DNA of 64,000 bases from Aldrovandia affinis (lineage: Eukaryota > Chordata > Actinopteri > Notacanthiformes > Halosauridae), in NCBI GenBank assembly GCA_029706075.1, contig JAINUG010000088.1, positions 1,965,001-2,029,000 on the forward strand. Reading direction: 5' to 3'. The position numbers and the translations under genes are program-made. Below the pieces are notes generated by a model. It ran no database searches, had not been told where the DNA came from, and saw only the letters and a program-made list of their open reading frames with translations. Positions 22,503 through 34,805 of the stretch are shown here, one piece after another (the stretch's first letter is position 1; the number at the start of each line of letters is the position of its first letter).

Positions 22503-23133
22503 TGTGGCAGCCCAAGGGGCTGGGCACAAGGAAATGGCTGCCTGGCCTACAACACATGGAAGCCTGAAAACACTACATTTCCCAGCAGGCCACAGGAACA
22601 CCTGAACGAAGTCAAAGTAACGGGACTAACGACCAGCTGAAGGCCATTTCAAGGCCTATTTAAAGGGCTGATTCCCACTACACTGGGGAGGAGTAGGAAA
22701 GTGTTGGTGAAGTGTTGGTGAGGAGTTGGTGAGGAGTTGGTGAGGAGTTGGTGAGGAGTTGGTGAGGAGTTGGTGAGGAGTTGGTGAAAAGAGAGAGAGT
22801 ACTGTGAAGTATTTGGAGAAAGAGTGATTGTTGGAGTGTTTTTGGTATATGAATTTGGATTGTTTGAGGACCCCCCTTTGGATTTGACTACGGACTGGAT
22901 TGCGGACTACGAACTGGATTTTGGATTTGGCTTTGGACTTTGACAACGAGAATAGGATTTGTGGACTTTGTGTTTGTATTCCCCTGAAGACCCCTCCCTT
23001 TGTTTTGTGTTGTCTAGAGTTTATTTATTAAATTATTGTTTTTGTTCTGAATACTGCCTCCTCTGTGTTTTTGAACTTGCCTACGCCCTCTGCAAGGTCC
23101 GTGAGTGTCGCCCAAACCCCCAGGGACACCACA
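22503..23133 (+). repeat. Solo LTR, 631 bp, with internal 11-bp tandem repeat
   Basis: Begins TGTGGCAGCCCAAGGGGCTG and ends CAGGGACACCACA, so the borders are TG...CA. The tetranucleotide ATAT flanks it at 22499-22502 and 23134-23137. A TATA-like CCTATTTAAAGGG is at 22658-22670 and a TTTATTAAATTATTG stretch near 23020-23035 may hold the polyadenylation signal. From about 22700 to 22790 the unit AGTTGGTGAGG is repeated about eight or nine times, just downstream of the TATA-like box. No internal retroelement sequence borders it, as expected after LTR-LTR recombination. Confidence 0.75.
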
Positions 23134-25157
23134 ATATTGAAGGAGATATTCTGTCAAGGATCGCGGTGTTTGGCTAAACACTGTACTTGTACATTGTAAT
23201 GTAATGTAATGTAATGTAAACCTCAGAAATCTAAATATCTATAATAAAGACTCCATGTTAAAGCAGAAAGAATTAAAGCAAAGAGTTAGAACAGAAAAAG
23301 ATGAGACAAGAATAATCTCCAGGCATGAGACAACCAAGCAGAATGACAAGTTGGCCAGCACCGATATGTGAGGAGAGAGAGAGAGAGAGTGAGAGTCAGA
23401 TAAAGATAAATAGAGAGAATGAGTTTTTTACAAAACATTTCACATATCATTTTTTTCCGTGTTAGAGCCAATATTTACATTTTTTGAGAGGGGACAGGGT
23501 GAAAAACGATTTCCTCTAACAAGTGCACCACAACATCTACAGGATTGTCACCCAAGCCGGTGATGACCAGAGCTAGGTGAGGTTATGGTGGTGCTGCGGT
23601 GGGGTAATGAGCAGGTTGGAGATGAATTAGCCTGGCACCAGTCCATTGGCTTTGTGATGAGTGTCGAGCAATCCCAGCGCTGCTTGAGAGTGCAAATAAT
23701 GGTGAGAGAGAGAAGGGAGAGATAATGTTCCAGGGTTTGTGTCCTGGGGCTGCGCAGGGAGACCAGTGGAGGCGGTGACAGCTGTGCAAGCTGAAGAGAC
23801 TGCAGGTAATGACATGCTGTAATGACACGCTAAATAACAAAACACAGACTCTCGCTGTCGAAGCAAATCAAATGCTTTGCCGAGGCTCTGTTTTCATCCA
23901 ATCTTAAGGCCCAGGCACAATAGCAATAACGATAAAATGGAACCATAAAAATCGAATGTAGCAGCCACACCACAGCCTGTTATGTCGATCAATTTATTCA
24001 AGTGCTGACTTTCTCCAAATATTTGTTTCTACTTGGATCTTGGGAATCAATTCTTTAATCTCTGTTTTTAGCTTTTCTCCTGTTTGGAATGGCCAATCAT
24101 ATTTGTGGGCCCATCCCATCACTGAAAAGGCCATAACTAAAATAACATTATAAAAAAGGTTATAATAAAGTTATTCCCTCCATTGCTTCAGGGCAGGGCT
24201 TAAGACAAGCCATTGGTTTTTTTCATCATCATTGTGTTGAAGGAGTACATTTCGTGCACAGCTGCTGCAGGCAGGCTGCACGTACCTGATGTACCAGAAG
24301 AGCCACTCTTGCATGATGACCTGATAAGGAAACCCTTTTGACTGAAAGTCTACCTCCCTCCCAGTGATGGAACTCATCAGTGAACTAAAGGCTAGTGCTT
24401 TAGCTGGTCACACCACTTTGAACCATAAAAAAGTAATAGTACTGAAAAGTTAGACACAATTTATCATTGGAGAACAGAAGAATAGTTGTCAAAGTGATCC
24501 CAACAATGGCACTTGATATAAGGTGGGGTGTTATATTTTTATAGTTATGGCTGTGGGGTGACCGGCAACACGGCTGAACTACTTACATATGTCTGTGATT
24601 AGACATGGTGCTATTGCTATCATTATCTTAACTGCACACAGCAAAGTACACCAAGTACAGGTGTTACAGCAATAAATTCCCCCTTTGCCTGGGAAACAAA
24701 TCACTCTATTACCCACAACCCCTCCTCCTTCAAATGTTTCTGGCAATCCAGCTTTGATTTCAGTTTTCCACATCCTACAAACGTGTTCAGTTTTAATGGA
24801 AAGCAGTGCCGAGCATTCTCACTTGCATGGTTAGCCGCCCTGAACAGAAAATAAAAGAAGAAAAAATGGATGGAAAAGCTGAGAAAATGCAGGCCTCGTC
24901 CGCCGGGATGCTGTGGAAGTGGAGTGAACACATTGGCTCATGCAGCCATACATACAGCACAGTGAAGCGAATGTACTGGCTCAACCACACACAGCACAGT
25001 GGAGCAAAGATGCTGGCTCAACCATACACACAAACAGAAAATTGCTTGTGACGCATAACACCTACATCTGAAATGTGCTGTCAGCATGTGAACCAAAGGG
25101 GCTGTCCTCTTTTGCCAACAAACACTCTGAAGCATGCAAACTCTGACTGAATCTGTG
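23134..25157. other. Non-coding sequence with simple repeats
   Basis: 23194-23219 is (TGTAA)n and 23373-23392 is GA-rich. 24085-24125 (TTTGGAATGGCCAATCATAT) resembles a SINE tail. The repeated phrase CAGCACAGTGGAGCAAAGATG/CAGCACAGTGAAGCGAATGT at 24955-25010 is a two-unit imperfect duplication. No exon found. Confidence 0.35.
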
Positions 25158-25159
25158 TA

Positions 25160-25160
<1 letters not shown>

Positions 25161-25238
<78 letters not shown>

Positions 25239-25251
25239 CATGCACAAACAC

Positions 25252-25289
<38 letters not shown>
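25161..25289. repeat. Interrupted (CA)n microsatellite
   Basis: About 129 bases of CA with a few AAACA and TGCATG interruptions. It produces spurious Cys/Val-rich minus-strand frames. Confidence 0.98.
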
Positions 25290-25297
<8 letters not shown>

Positions 25298-26023
25298 TCC
25301 ACAACACATATGCTTGTGCACAAACCCACACATACATCTTCATCATCTTACTTACAAGATGAGAAGATTGAGGCCAGCCTGCACTTTGATATATACATAC
25401 AACTATACATAAAAATCATCCAATAATCAAATTACCGTGATGGGGAGAAAAAGATTAATCATTTTAGAAGGAATGTGTTGTGAATGCAGTGTTACTACAC
25501 TGATCATTGCACTAACTATGATTAATCTTACCATGTTTAAAGGCACTTTTTGTAAGTTGCTCTGGATAAGAGCATCTGCTAAATACCATACATGTAAATA
25601 ATTTTTTTAGTAATGATTAGCAGCATCTGAGCAGCATCTGGCTGTGTCACGCACTTCCTCAGAATTGTACTGTTGATCACAAAGGCAGGGAGGGAGCATT
25701 TGTTTAAGGTCCTCAGAATTGTGTAAGAATTAGGGAGTGGGAATAGTACAATCTATCTGCCCTATCTCATATGAAGAGATAGTTTGGTCAGATATAAAGG
25801 TCCATTCATACTCAGACATATTGTGGATGGTCTGTATTTCACTTCACTCAAACATTTTAACATTTAATAAACAATTATTTGAAATACAATCTGTATTCAA
25901 CTAAGCAGTTCAAAGTAATTGAATAAATTCAGTAGACCAATACTTGTAAGGAGCGGTTCACTGAACATGAATGAGAGAGACCGTCTGTACATCCGTGTTT
26001 TTAAAAATAAACATATGTATGTA
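25290..26023. other. Unassigned sequence with a LINE/SINE tail relic
   Basis: 25550-25600 reads TGTAAGTTGCTCTGGATAAG then AGCATCTGCTAAATACC, the common L2-type 3' tail, without a recognisable body upstream. Otherwise nothing seen. Confidence 0.5.
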
Positions 26024-26300
26024 CACTACCGGTCAAAAGTTTGAGAACACCCCCATTTTCCAGTTTTTACTTAAATTTAAGCATTTCAAGTCCAGTGAAT
26101 ACCTGAAATGCTACAAAGGTAAGCGGTAAACTGCCAGGTAAAAAAAAAGGTTTAGGTTACCAAAAACTGAAAAATAATGTAAATTTCAGTTATAAAAAAG
26201 CCCTCATGGAAACTCAAAAGAATTTGCAATAAAAATTGTTTAAAAAAAGGCATGAAATTGCCATTGGCGAGGTATCATCGGAACAGTGAAGTTTGAATAA
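26024..26300 (+). mobile_element. Tc1-like 5' terminal fragment (family C)
   Basis: Starts at a TA with CACTACCGGTCAAAAGTTTG and continues AGAACACCCCC. The following non-coding segment (AAGTCCAGTGAATACC... AAGCGGTAAACTGCCAG) fits the leader of a fish Tc1 family. The matching right inverted repeat was not found, so this is a solo end. The right border is approximate. Confidence 0.6.
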
Positions 26301-28299
26301 AAATGGTCTATTCCCTGAATCCAGTAGCCTTAACAGTCAAATGCCCTTGTTTAAAGTTCAGCACTCTGAATACTGAGCACAAGTGATATTACATGTTAAA
26401 ACCCCTCACTTATCCTACATGTAAAATATATTTATTTGATTTAATATAATAATTACTACACAGGACACCAATTATCAATTAAATCACCGAATTCGTTGAT
26501 AGGCAGAGCAATCTGGTGGATCAACCTTCATCAAAATATACAACTCATACAATATACTATAAAATATAACAGCCGGTTTATTATTTACAACAGTTAGACA
26601 AGGACAAAATATTCAACGGCCAACCTACAGACATAGGTTTGCCTACCTTAACAAATACTAAATCCTAGACATAAAATTGACATGTAACAATCACAAAAGG
26701 AACTCCACCAAAATCTCCTTCGAGCCACCAACAGGTCACATTTTAGAGGGGGTGTTTGCCCCCTCCCTTCTTAGCCCATGCATGATTAATTTAAGATTTG
26801 GGGGAAGGTCCAAAGCAAGCCAGGTTCAGACCCCCTTTTCATATTTTTGTTTTGGTTCACTTAATACCACAAGATATCTTTTCAAGGTTGCCATTAATAT
26901 GCTCCTCTCATGTTGCGATATACAGAGATGTTGGTTGAGTTGATATCTTGAGAGGCATAATATGATCAAGAACAAGGGACAAGGCCAATCATACCATGTT
27001 GACCTTCATTTTCCAGCTCATAGTTAGAATCCTGGAGTTGTGGTGTGTGGCACTGGCTTCCTAAAGCTACATACCAAAGTGCCCTGGTCTCACTCACAGA
27101 GCAGTAAACCCATCAATGATGGCCCCACTGCCTGCGCAGGATGACTAAAAGGCACCTCCCCGACAGTAATATAGGGGATAAAGCTGATTATCTGATTGGC
27201 CATAATGAACCAAACCCTCAGCACACCCACAAATAATTTGTTCTTCTTAAACCAACCTCTTTTACAACTATGCCACAGGTGCACTACCATCTCTTGTCAA
27301 GAAACTACATGGAATGAACAAGGACATGTCTTAAAGCACCTCCATCCTGGATTAGCTCTACTGTCTATGCATTGCCCTTTGACAACAAAACTACAGCTGA
27401 GGATGTAAGGTCTTACACTCTGTGTACTTTTAGGGCCAAACGCATGAATACAGAAACAATTTACAAGCAATTCGGGGATGAGTTTTAACCTGCCAGTGAG
27501 TGACTAAGAGAATGAGAGAGAGGGAGAAAGAAAGAGAGAGAGAGCGTGCTCGAGAGAGAGAGAGACTGTGAGAGAATGAGTGACAAAAAAAGTGATTGAG
27601 AGAGTGAATGAGACAAAGAGAGCCAGGGAGAGGAACTATATAGAGAAGGAGAGCAAGAGTGAGAGGGAGAAAGGAATGCTTCTCCCTGCATGAGAGCGAG
27701 AATTAAACAGGTCTTTGCTCCAGTCCTGTTACATATTAATGTGCTCAACAATGTCTTGTTGTTAGTGATATAAGGAATAGATGTAATTATCCCAGAAACA
27801 GTGGTAAGAAAGGAGCCCAAATCATACAGATTAAATTCATTCATTTTTATGTACATGCAGTAATCACATCATACTTTGGAATCTGATCACATGACATCCG
27901 ATGCCATCCTTGTGTTTTTCCAGGCACTAAACGCTTAGTGCACACACTGTCTGTGCCACACACATATATATTCAGACCCTCTCTTCCTGAAGTCAAACAA
28001 TGTCATCTTCTGTCAATATCAACCCAAAGGGCCCATTTCCTGCTGAGTCACGCCACATTCAGCTCTGCTCTTTGCTCTCTTTACACACAGGGGAACAAAA
28101 CTCTGCTCCTTTCACTCTCTGCTGCTAATCTTTAGATCTGCATGCTGATATGGGCACAAATGATTCATTTCAGTTTCTCCACTCATTATATCGTTTTCAG
28201 TATTTCTTTGCATATGCTAAATAAGAGGAGGCAGTGTGGAGCATACAGTGATGCAGCACTAAGGAAAGAAAGATATTATTTACAGTGTTTGTGAGGAAG
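26301..28299. other. Non-coding sequence
   Basis: 27500-27660 is GA-rich simple sequence and makes an artefactual Ser/Leu-rich minus frame. A plus frame at 26677-26943 has no recognisable domain. No element ends seen. Confidence 0.35.
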
Positions 28300-28304
28300 T
28301 AGTT

Positions 28305-28370
28305 ACATTACATTTATTCATCTGGCAGATGCTTTTGCCCAAAGTGAAAGCCAAAGACTTCCGAGGCCAA
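28305..28370 (-). repeat. L2-type LINE/SINE tail relic
   Basis: TTACATTACATTTATTCATC followed by TGGCAGATGCTTTTGCCCAAAG is the reverse complement of the standard tail with the GCATCTGCCAGATG core. No body is seen. Confidence 0.55.
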
Positions 28371-30581
28371 ACAGCAAGCGAACTACAAGCACCAGAAGAG
28401 TAGGCAGTCAAGACTATAGATATTTTGTGCAATGCTAATCAGACTCAGCCAATAGTGAATTAAATGTGATATTAAGTATATAAACAATTAACATGATACC
28501 CTTAATACTAATCAATAAAACAAATCGAACAAATAAACGAACGAAGTGGTATCTGGAAGCACTGGTGTGAGTTAGAGTCTTATTGGTGCGAGTTCCAACC
28601 CCAGTTGCCACAGTACTCGCAGACAGAGATTATCTCTCCAGCCTGTAGGAATGAAAAATAAATTTTTTGAAACGGATTACAGGATGTGAAAGATAAAATC
28701 CATCTCTCGCCCCGGGGGGAGGTCGTCGCGGTAACTCAAATCTCCGGAGGCCCGTGGCGCTTCGCTCCGCTCGTCTCTTTGATGACTGGATGATTTCCTC
28801 ATTATAGTTTGCGTCCGTGAGAGGACCTCCAGAGGGGAGAGTGACATTAGCGCAGGGCGACAGGGCAGTGCCCTGGGTCACATGCAGCTAATGCTAAACC
28901 CATCGGTGGAACACTGTAGCACACATAGAGGACCACAGGATCTCAGCTGGATTTTCGAAACCTTGCAAAATCTCTCATTGTGAGAGACCTCTTTAAATGA
29001 GAAAACTAGAGGCATCATTAGTGGTTGTTTTACATTTGAAGGGGGCCGAAGTGCTCACATCGAACACAATTTAATTGAATAGGATTTCAATCTGGTTCCT
29101 TGAGTATTACAACAAACAGCTTAAAGGCTGATTGATCACTAGCTGCACATAAAGATTCCAGATCGGTTCATTAAGTCTTGTTTGTCTGTTGTAAGTTGCA
29201 TTAAGTGAGAAATGACTTGGCATAATTGTGAAATTACAATCAGCACCCTGCAACCTGTAGCTGTTAGCATTAGAAGACTCATTTGGATCAAAGCAGTTAG
29301 AATCATTTACCAGAATCAGGGGTCCACAGGGGCTGAAGCTTTTTTAACATTCCCACCATAAACTCGCCAGTAAGCCCTTCAATATAACATGCCACCAATC
29401 TTCCGCTAGCCACGGAGCACGTAAAATGGTGACTGTCATTTGGCTAAGCTGGATAGAAAGATGGTTTATTATGTTTTGGGTACACTGACAGCCAATTATG
29501 CGCTGTGGTGAAAGGTATTCAGCTCACACAAGGCCTTGGACCTTAGGAGAGAATGGAAGAAATCATTAGGAAGCAAATAGGAAACTATCGCCAATGGCAC
29601 AGGATAGGCCTGAGAGGGAAGAAACAAAAAAAGCCCTTTGGACTTTGATGGGGGGAACAATAATCTTCAAAAAAGTGAAAAATATGTGAAAAGCTAATCT
29701 TCTATCACTCGTGGAAGGTATGATTATTGAGGAGGATAATCTGTAAATGGACTTTAGGAGGAGGCAGCAGACTAGCTGCTGCCTTTGATCTATGACATAA
29801 ATGGGTCCTATTTTGCAAATGGTACTGGTATTAAAGAAATTGTTGGGCTGTCTCAATCCGAGTGAGTGCATCCACAGAACAGCTTAGTGGGATGGGTGAA
29901 GGGGCCGCCAATCATACGCTCTGGATGACACACGCCTCTGCTGTTCCTGGAATACAAGGCACAGGTGTTCCGGGAGTCTGTGAGACCGCATTCATCTCCA
30001 CGCATGGTAATTGTAACCATGTGATTTGCACTGAATGAAATGATTTTACAGAAATTATGCACACCTGCCTCCCTGAGCCATTTAGGTCCTTCTCCTAGAC
30101 TGACAGTGGAAGACGGTAGGGAGTGTGGGCTTTTCTTCTAAATGCGGCTGCTAAATCTTTGTGCTCCGGTAAGGGTGAACCCTTCAACCTTGTGATTGAA
30201 TCCGTCACAAAGACTGCTAACATGCTAACTCTAACCCGAGTTGGCCCAACAAACATAGATAGTTATAACCTGAGCTTCACTGTCACACCAACCAAACGTC
30301 TCTAGGGATCCTGCCATATAAATCAAAGCCTTTCAGACTATGTACTGCAAGTTTAAAGACAGAGCAAGTGTAATGAAGGTGTGGAGGATTTCTTTGATTT
30401 TAATGTCATTAGTTAGCAAACTACATTGCATAGCTGCATTGAAGCTTGTCCAAGGCTTTGTCTCATGGATGCCAGATTACTGTAACACAATACTGTCTGG
30501 CATTCCAAATAGCACTCTATTCAAACTTTGCCTGCTCTCCACAATGAATCAATAATGCTGCTGAAAAGATTTTAAAATATA
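28371..30581. other. Non-coding sequence with a CpG-richer patch
   Basis: 28700-28870 is clearly more G+C and CpG rich than its surroundings (GCCCCGGGGGGAGGTCGTCG and onwards). A minus-strand frame spans 28881-28630 but matches no family I know and lacks splice context. The rest is unremarkable. Confidence 0.35.
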
Positions 30582-31482
30582 CAGTACCAGTTAAAAGCTT
30601 GAGTACACCTTCCATCTAGATTATGGCTAATCGGGCACTCCTTCATTCTTCAGCAAGATAATGACCCAAAAGGAGGAACGTGAAGGACAACTCAAACTAA
30701 TGACCTGGCCTGCCCAGTGCCAAGACCTCAATCCCATAGAACCTTTATGGGACGAACTGGACAGAAGAGCCAAAGCAAAGCAACCCACAAGTGTCTCTGG
30801 GAATTGCTGCAGGAGAGCTGGGAAGACATGTCAGGTGATTTCCTGCTGAAACGTATTAACCCAATGGTCCGTGTTTGTGAGGCTGTTATCAAAGGGTGAC
30901 TATTTTGAGGAATCCAAGATTCAATTTTCAATTCAATTTTCTTGAACATTGCTTTGATGTTCCTTTTATTTATTGTTACATGTGGGTTTTTTTTCATTTT
31001 CAAGTATTTACAGAAACGTATACAATGTAAAACATCTCAATTATGAGATAAGCCTAGTTTCCAGCAGGTGTACTCAAACCTTTTTTATTTAAATTTTTTA
31101 AATTTGGTTTCTGATTTTCTCCCATTTTCTCCCAATTTCATTAGCCAATTACAGCCTCTATTTTTAATGTCAATCCCCCCCCCTTGTTTTGTGAGTTCGC
31201 TGCCGTAGCCCTGTGACCGGTAGTGACAAAGGCGAAGTATCGTCTCCACTGAGACGGCACTCGCCAGGCTGTCGACTGTAACTCCGGTACTACAGAGCCA
31301 CTCCTGTGCGCAGCGAACTTCCTGTTGGCTTCCCTTCCCCCTCGCTGGGGCGGACAGCCAATTGCCAGCCGGCTCTGGCATGGCTGGTGGAATCTAACCC
31401 CTGTCGCAGTGGCCAGGGTCGAACGTTGTAACCACTAGACCACCCGGAAGGCCTGGTGTACTCAAACTTTTGACTGGTACTG
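30582..31482 (+). mobile_element. Tc1-like deletion derivative (family B) split by a SINE
   Basis: Terminal repeats CAGTACCAGTTAAAAGCTTG and the reverse complement CAGTACCAGTCAAAAGTTTG, each followed by AGTACACC, sit between TA at 30580-30581 and TA at 31483-31484. Inside, 30645-30895 encodes a decayed C-terminal transposase: QQDNDPK-like, DLNPIEPLWDEL, then WEDMSGDFLLKRINPMVRVC. The N-terminal two thirds are missing. Without the SINE and its target duplication the element is about 513 bp. Confidence 0.85.
31080..31454 (-). mobile_element. tRNA-derived SINE with 13-bp TSD, nested in a Tc1 element
   Basis: Minus-strand head GGGTGGTCTAGTGGTTACAA (box A) and GGGGTTAGATTCCACC (weakened box B), poly-T at the plus-strand start. 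GGTGTACTCAAAC is duplicated at 31067-31079 and 31455-31467. The duplicated bases are part of the right inverted repeat of the Tc1 element, so insertion occurred into that repeat. Same family as 14135-14411 but with about 100 bp of extra sequence in the body. Confidence 0.88.
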
Positions 31483-31486
31483 TATA

Positions 31487-31690
31487 TATTACCCATATTT
31501 TTTCCAAATTTGAAATGCCCAATTGTGTTTGTGTTTTGGTGCTCATTGCTGCAACCCCCTCTGTCAATTCAGAGACAGACAGGCATATGGTCTCCTCCAA
31601 AACATGTGATGTCAACTGTTGCATCTTTTCACTCCACAGTCCACCAGTTAAACTCATGCAGACATTAAATCAGGGGAGGACACTTCATAT
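31487..31690 (-). repeat. SINE-like fragment
   Basis: TTTTTTCCAAATTTGAAATG followed by CCCAATTGTGTTTGTG and GCAACCCCCTCTGTCAATTC resembles the tail half of the tRNA-SINE family seen twice nearby. It lies directly outside the Tc1 right end. Low certainty. Confidence 0.35.
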
Positions 31691-33156
31691 GTAATCTGTG
31701 GGCACCAGATTGACTACACCATCAGGGTTGCTAGGTGCTTATGGTTTCAGGAAGCTGGCTTCCTTCTCATTCCCAAACATTTCAAAAACGAAAGCAGTTA
31801 GCACTGGCTTTCAGAAACATTAACCTAAATGATGGAACGACTCATCCCCGTGTCATCATAAATGTCAGAGACAGTCTCAGTTTTTAAATACAGTCTAAAA
31901 CCCATTAGTGTTAGCCTTTCTTATGGTTAAAACACCTTTTTTCCCCATAGTCTTTACCTCAAGCTATGTCACCATACTTTAGCTGCTACTGAGTTTCAAA
32001 CCATACCTCACTTTGGTGTGGGAGGCAGGGTTCCTGTCCCACCAATCCAACCACTGTGTCATGTACTTTGAAGACTTACCTGTACCACAAATATGAACAA
32101 TGCCTTACTATATAGAATTTTAATGTGTTCCATTAACATGTGGTGTTGAGTCGCGAAAGACAGTTATTTGCCTACAGATAAATTATCTGCTAAAACTCGC
32201 ATAATTTATATGAACTATGCTCTCAGTGCTCAGAAGTCCCAGAAGAAGCTGCTACGTTAAATAAAATGTGATTGATTAACGAGATTGATAGTCTCCCTTC
32301 AGCTAGCACTATTCCAAGCCTGTCAGTACTGCTGCAGTCCCCTGCACACGCTTGCCCTTAGTGTGTGCATCCTTGAGAGAAAGTTTGTCTAGCAGTAAGT
32401 GTCATTTTTCATGTAGGAGACACTTCTGCCATTGTCGCTTTTCCCCCAGTGGGCTCACCCATCTTCATTTTCACATTCAAGTGACACTGCGAAGGAATGT
32501 GTGTGTGTGTGTGAGAGAGAGTGAATGAGTGCATCTGTGTGAGTGTGTGTGCGAGAGAGAGAGAGTGAGTGTCTGTATGTGTGTGAGCGTGTGTGCGTGA
32601 GTGTGTGTGCCCCCCTGCCTTGCTGTGGTATCGGCATACACACACCTGACCCACAGCTGATACCTGTTTCTTGCAGTTAGTGGAAGTGGAAGATGACTGA
32701 TGAACTACACAATAAGCAATCGAGGGCCTTCGTAGGGTCACTGTGACTGTCTTAAACTTTTGGCTTTTGGCTGTCTAATTAAAAATTGTGAGCAATTTAT
32801 CAAAAAGAGTGATTTATTATGAAAAAATATATATTATTATCTGGGGTATTAATGATAAAACAGTAAAGAGCAATTGCAAACATAATAATTATTATACACT
32901 GATAAGAATAATTGAAAGTTGAATATAATAGAGTACATATTAATTAATACAATACATTCACCATTGTACAATAGCAATAATACATTTAACTCGTGTTTGA
33001 TTAAGGTGTGACAGAGGTAGAAGCCCAGTCAGGTTGAGTAAATGGTTTTGATAGACAGGAATGAGAGTCATTAAACCATCCAGCCCCCAGAGACAGCAGC
33101 TCAGGAGCTCTCAGCTCAGGAAATTAAATAGCTTCTATTCAATTCAACGTTTCAAT
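31691..33156. other. Non-coding sequence with a TG/GA simple tract
   Basis: 32500-32610 is a compound TG/GA repeat. 32820-32990 is very AT-rich. No gene seen. Confidence 0.4.
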
Positions 33157-34305
33157 TAAGGGTATGACGGTATACCACGATATTAAAATATGAAATAGTG
33201 CTATCATAAAATGTACGTAATACCGTGACAGTAAATCATGTGGCAAAAGCTATTTCCATGTGGGGAGAAAATATTTCAACCGTTACCCTACTAAAATGTC
33301 TAAATAACCCATATTAAATAATATAATACTGGACCTGGGGGTGTCTGCTAGTGTCATTTAATCCCACCACCTCTTTGGATGTTCTTGAATTTTTTAGTTT
33401 GTTTGTTTTGTTTGTTTTGCGCACGAGCAGAGCGCTCCCTCACATTCCCCAACCCTGGTAGGTAGCTGTTATTAGTTAGCTAGCTACATGATATAAATGC
33501 CCAGATAGCCCATTTCCCAGGGCAAAGAAAAGCAACAGGTGATTTTCTAACAGGTGAAGTCTACTGTTTTCGTTTACTACTAAACGGTGAAAGAGTTGAA
33601 CGAGACTGGTTAATGTTCTCTAATAAAACAAACAAAGTTTACTGCTTTGCGTGCAAACGTTTTGGTGGAGCCAAACAACACGATAGCCATTTAGTTGTAG
33701 GATATAGCAACTGGCAATGTCTGTCAAATGTATTAAAACTCCATGAGACAGGGACCGATCATATAGATGCTTACCTTGCCTGGAAGGAATTAGAATCATG
33801 GTTACTGGGAAAACGCATAAACGGTCATCTTCAAAACATTGCCTATATTAAAAAATAAAGCTTTCAAATTGATAATCACATAATGGCCAGATGAGGGAAC
33901 ACGTCAAACCTTGCATTCCACCTGCGTGAGCATCATCCTTCACATTATGCCACTTTTTGTTCACGTTATGGAAAAAGCTAAATATAGTACTAAATATAGC
34001 TAAATATAGTACTAGATCCGATAAGCTGATAATGCGAAATATTGCTTAATTCACAAAGTGAATGATTTAAACATACAATTACACTATTCATTTACTATTA
34101 CTATATTGAAGTTGCATTTTTTGTTAGATTTTTCAATTAAAATGTTATATAAATCTGCAAAGAGCTATGCAATAAACAGATCGAGTTGTAAACTTTGTGT
34201 GATACGTTTTTTTATCTTAAAAACTGATACCGTGATATACCGAAAACCATGATTTTGAGCAGTATGATTTTCATACCGTGAACATTTCATACCGTCACAG
34301 CCCTA
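33157..34305 (+). mobile_element. hAT-type element, 1149 bp, with 8-bp TSD
   Basis: Left end TAAGGGTATGACGGTATACC and the reverse complement of the right end TAGGGCTGTGACGGTATGAA form diverged terminal repeats. GTTTCAAT is duplicated at 33149-33156 and 34306-34313. Subterminal inverted copies of ATACCGTGATA occur on both sides. It contains one transposase exon-like ORF (33613-33858) but lacks the catalytic core, so it is an internally deleted copy. Confidence 0.85.
33613..33858 (+). pseudogene. hAT transposase N-terminal zinc-finger fragment
   Basis: An 81-residue frame with KVYCFACKRFGG, then GYSNWQCLSNVLKLHETGTDH and AYLAWKELE. This is the TTF-type zinc finger seen at the N-terminus of ZMYM/hAT transposases: the CxxC pair and the later Cys and His fit zinc ligands, and it binds transposon ends in known relatives. 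It ends in KK and a stop shortly after; the DDE and dimerisation regions are absent. Confidence 0.75.
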
Positions 34306-34623
34306 GTTTCAATGCTAAATAAAGTCTATCAAAGATCTACAGAGCCCTAAATCCTTCTCCTGCAGAGGTTCCCAAACTTGATCAAGACCCACAGGTGGGT
34401 TGTGGGAGGGGTTGACGTGGGTCGTGAGATGACAAAAATAACTTGCTGTATATAATACACATTCTATGGACATTCACACCAGTCATATGAAACACTGGAC
34501 CTTTTACTTGCACTGCACTAGTTGTTTAGACAATACATTAAAAATAATACATGAATGAATTCCGTTGATATATGAACAACGAAACATACATGAACAGCCA
34601 ATCTAGGCTCATCATATCCTAAT

Positions 34624-34745
34624 CTAAAGAGTATCCAGTATTGTATCTAGCCTAGACTTGAATAGGCCAAGTGTGTCTGCCTCAATTCCCTGACCAGGCA
34701 ATCTATTCCAGGCTACTTTAATAAGGGGATGGGTCACAGAAAATG
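34624..34745 (-). pseudogene. LINE ORF2 C-terminal scrap
   Basis: Minus-strand FSVTHPLIKVAWNRLPGQGI followed by FKSRLDTIL fits the WNxLP...FKxxLD end of many LINE ORF2 proteins, placed next to a (TAA)n tract. Too short for confident family assignment. Confidence 0.35.
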
Positions 34746-34754
34746 AATTCACCA

Positions 34755-34755
<1 letters not shown>

Positions 34756-34790
<35 letters not shown>

Positions 34791-34799
34791 TAATAATAT
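34756..34799. repeat. (TAA)n microsatellite
   Basis: ATAATAATAATAATAATAAT with one TAAATAA interruption. Confidence 0.95.
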
Positions 34800-34805
34800 G
34801 GTGCA

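Noticed and set aside
24938..25346. Cys/Val-rich minus-strand frames up to 131 codons
   Set aside because: Translation of the (CA)n microsatellite.
28630..28881. Open minus frame in a CpG-richer patch, considered as an exon or CpG-island promoter
   Set aside because: No splice sites, no family resemblance and too short for an island claim.
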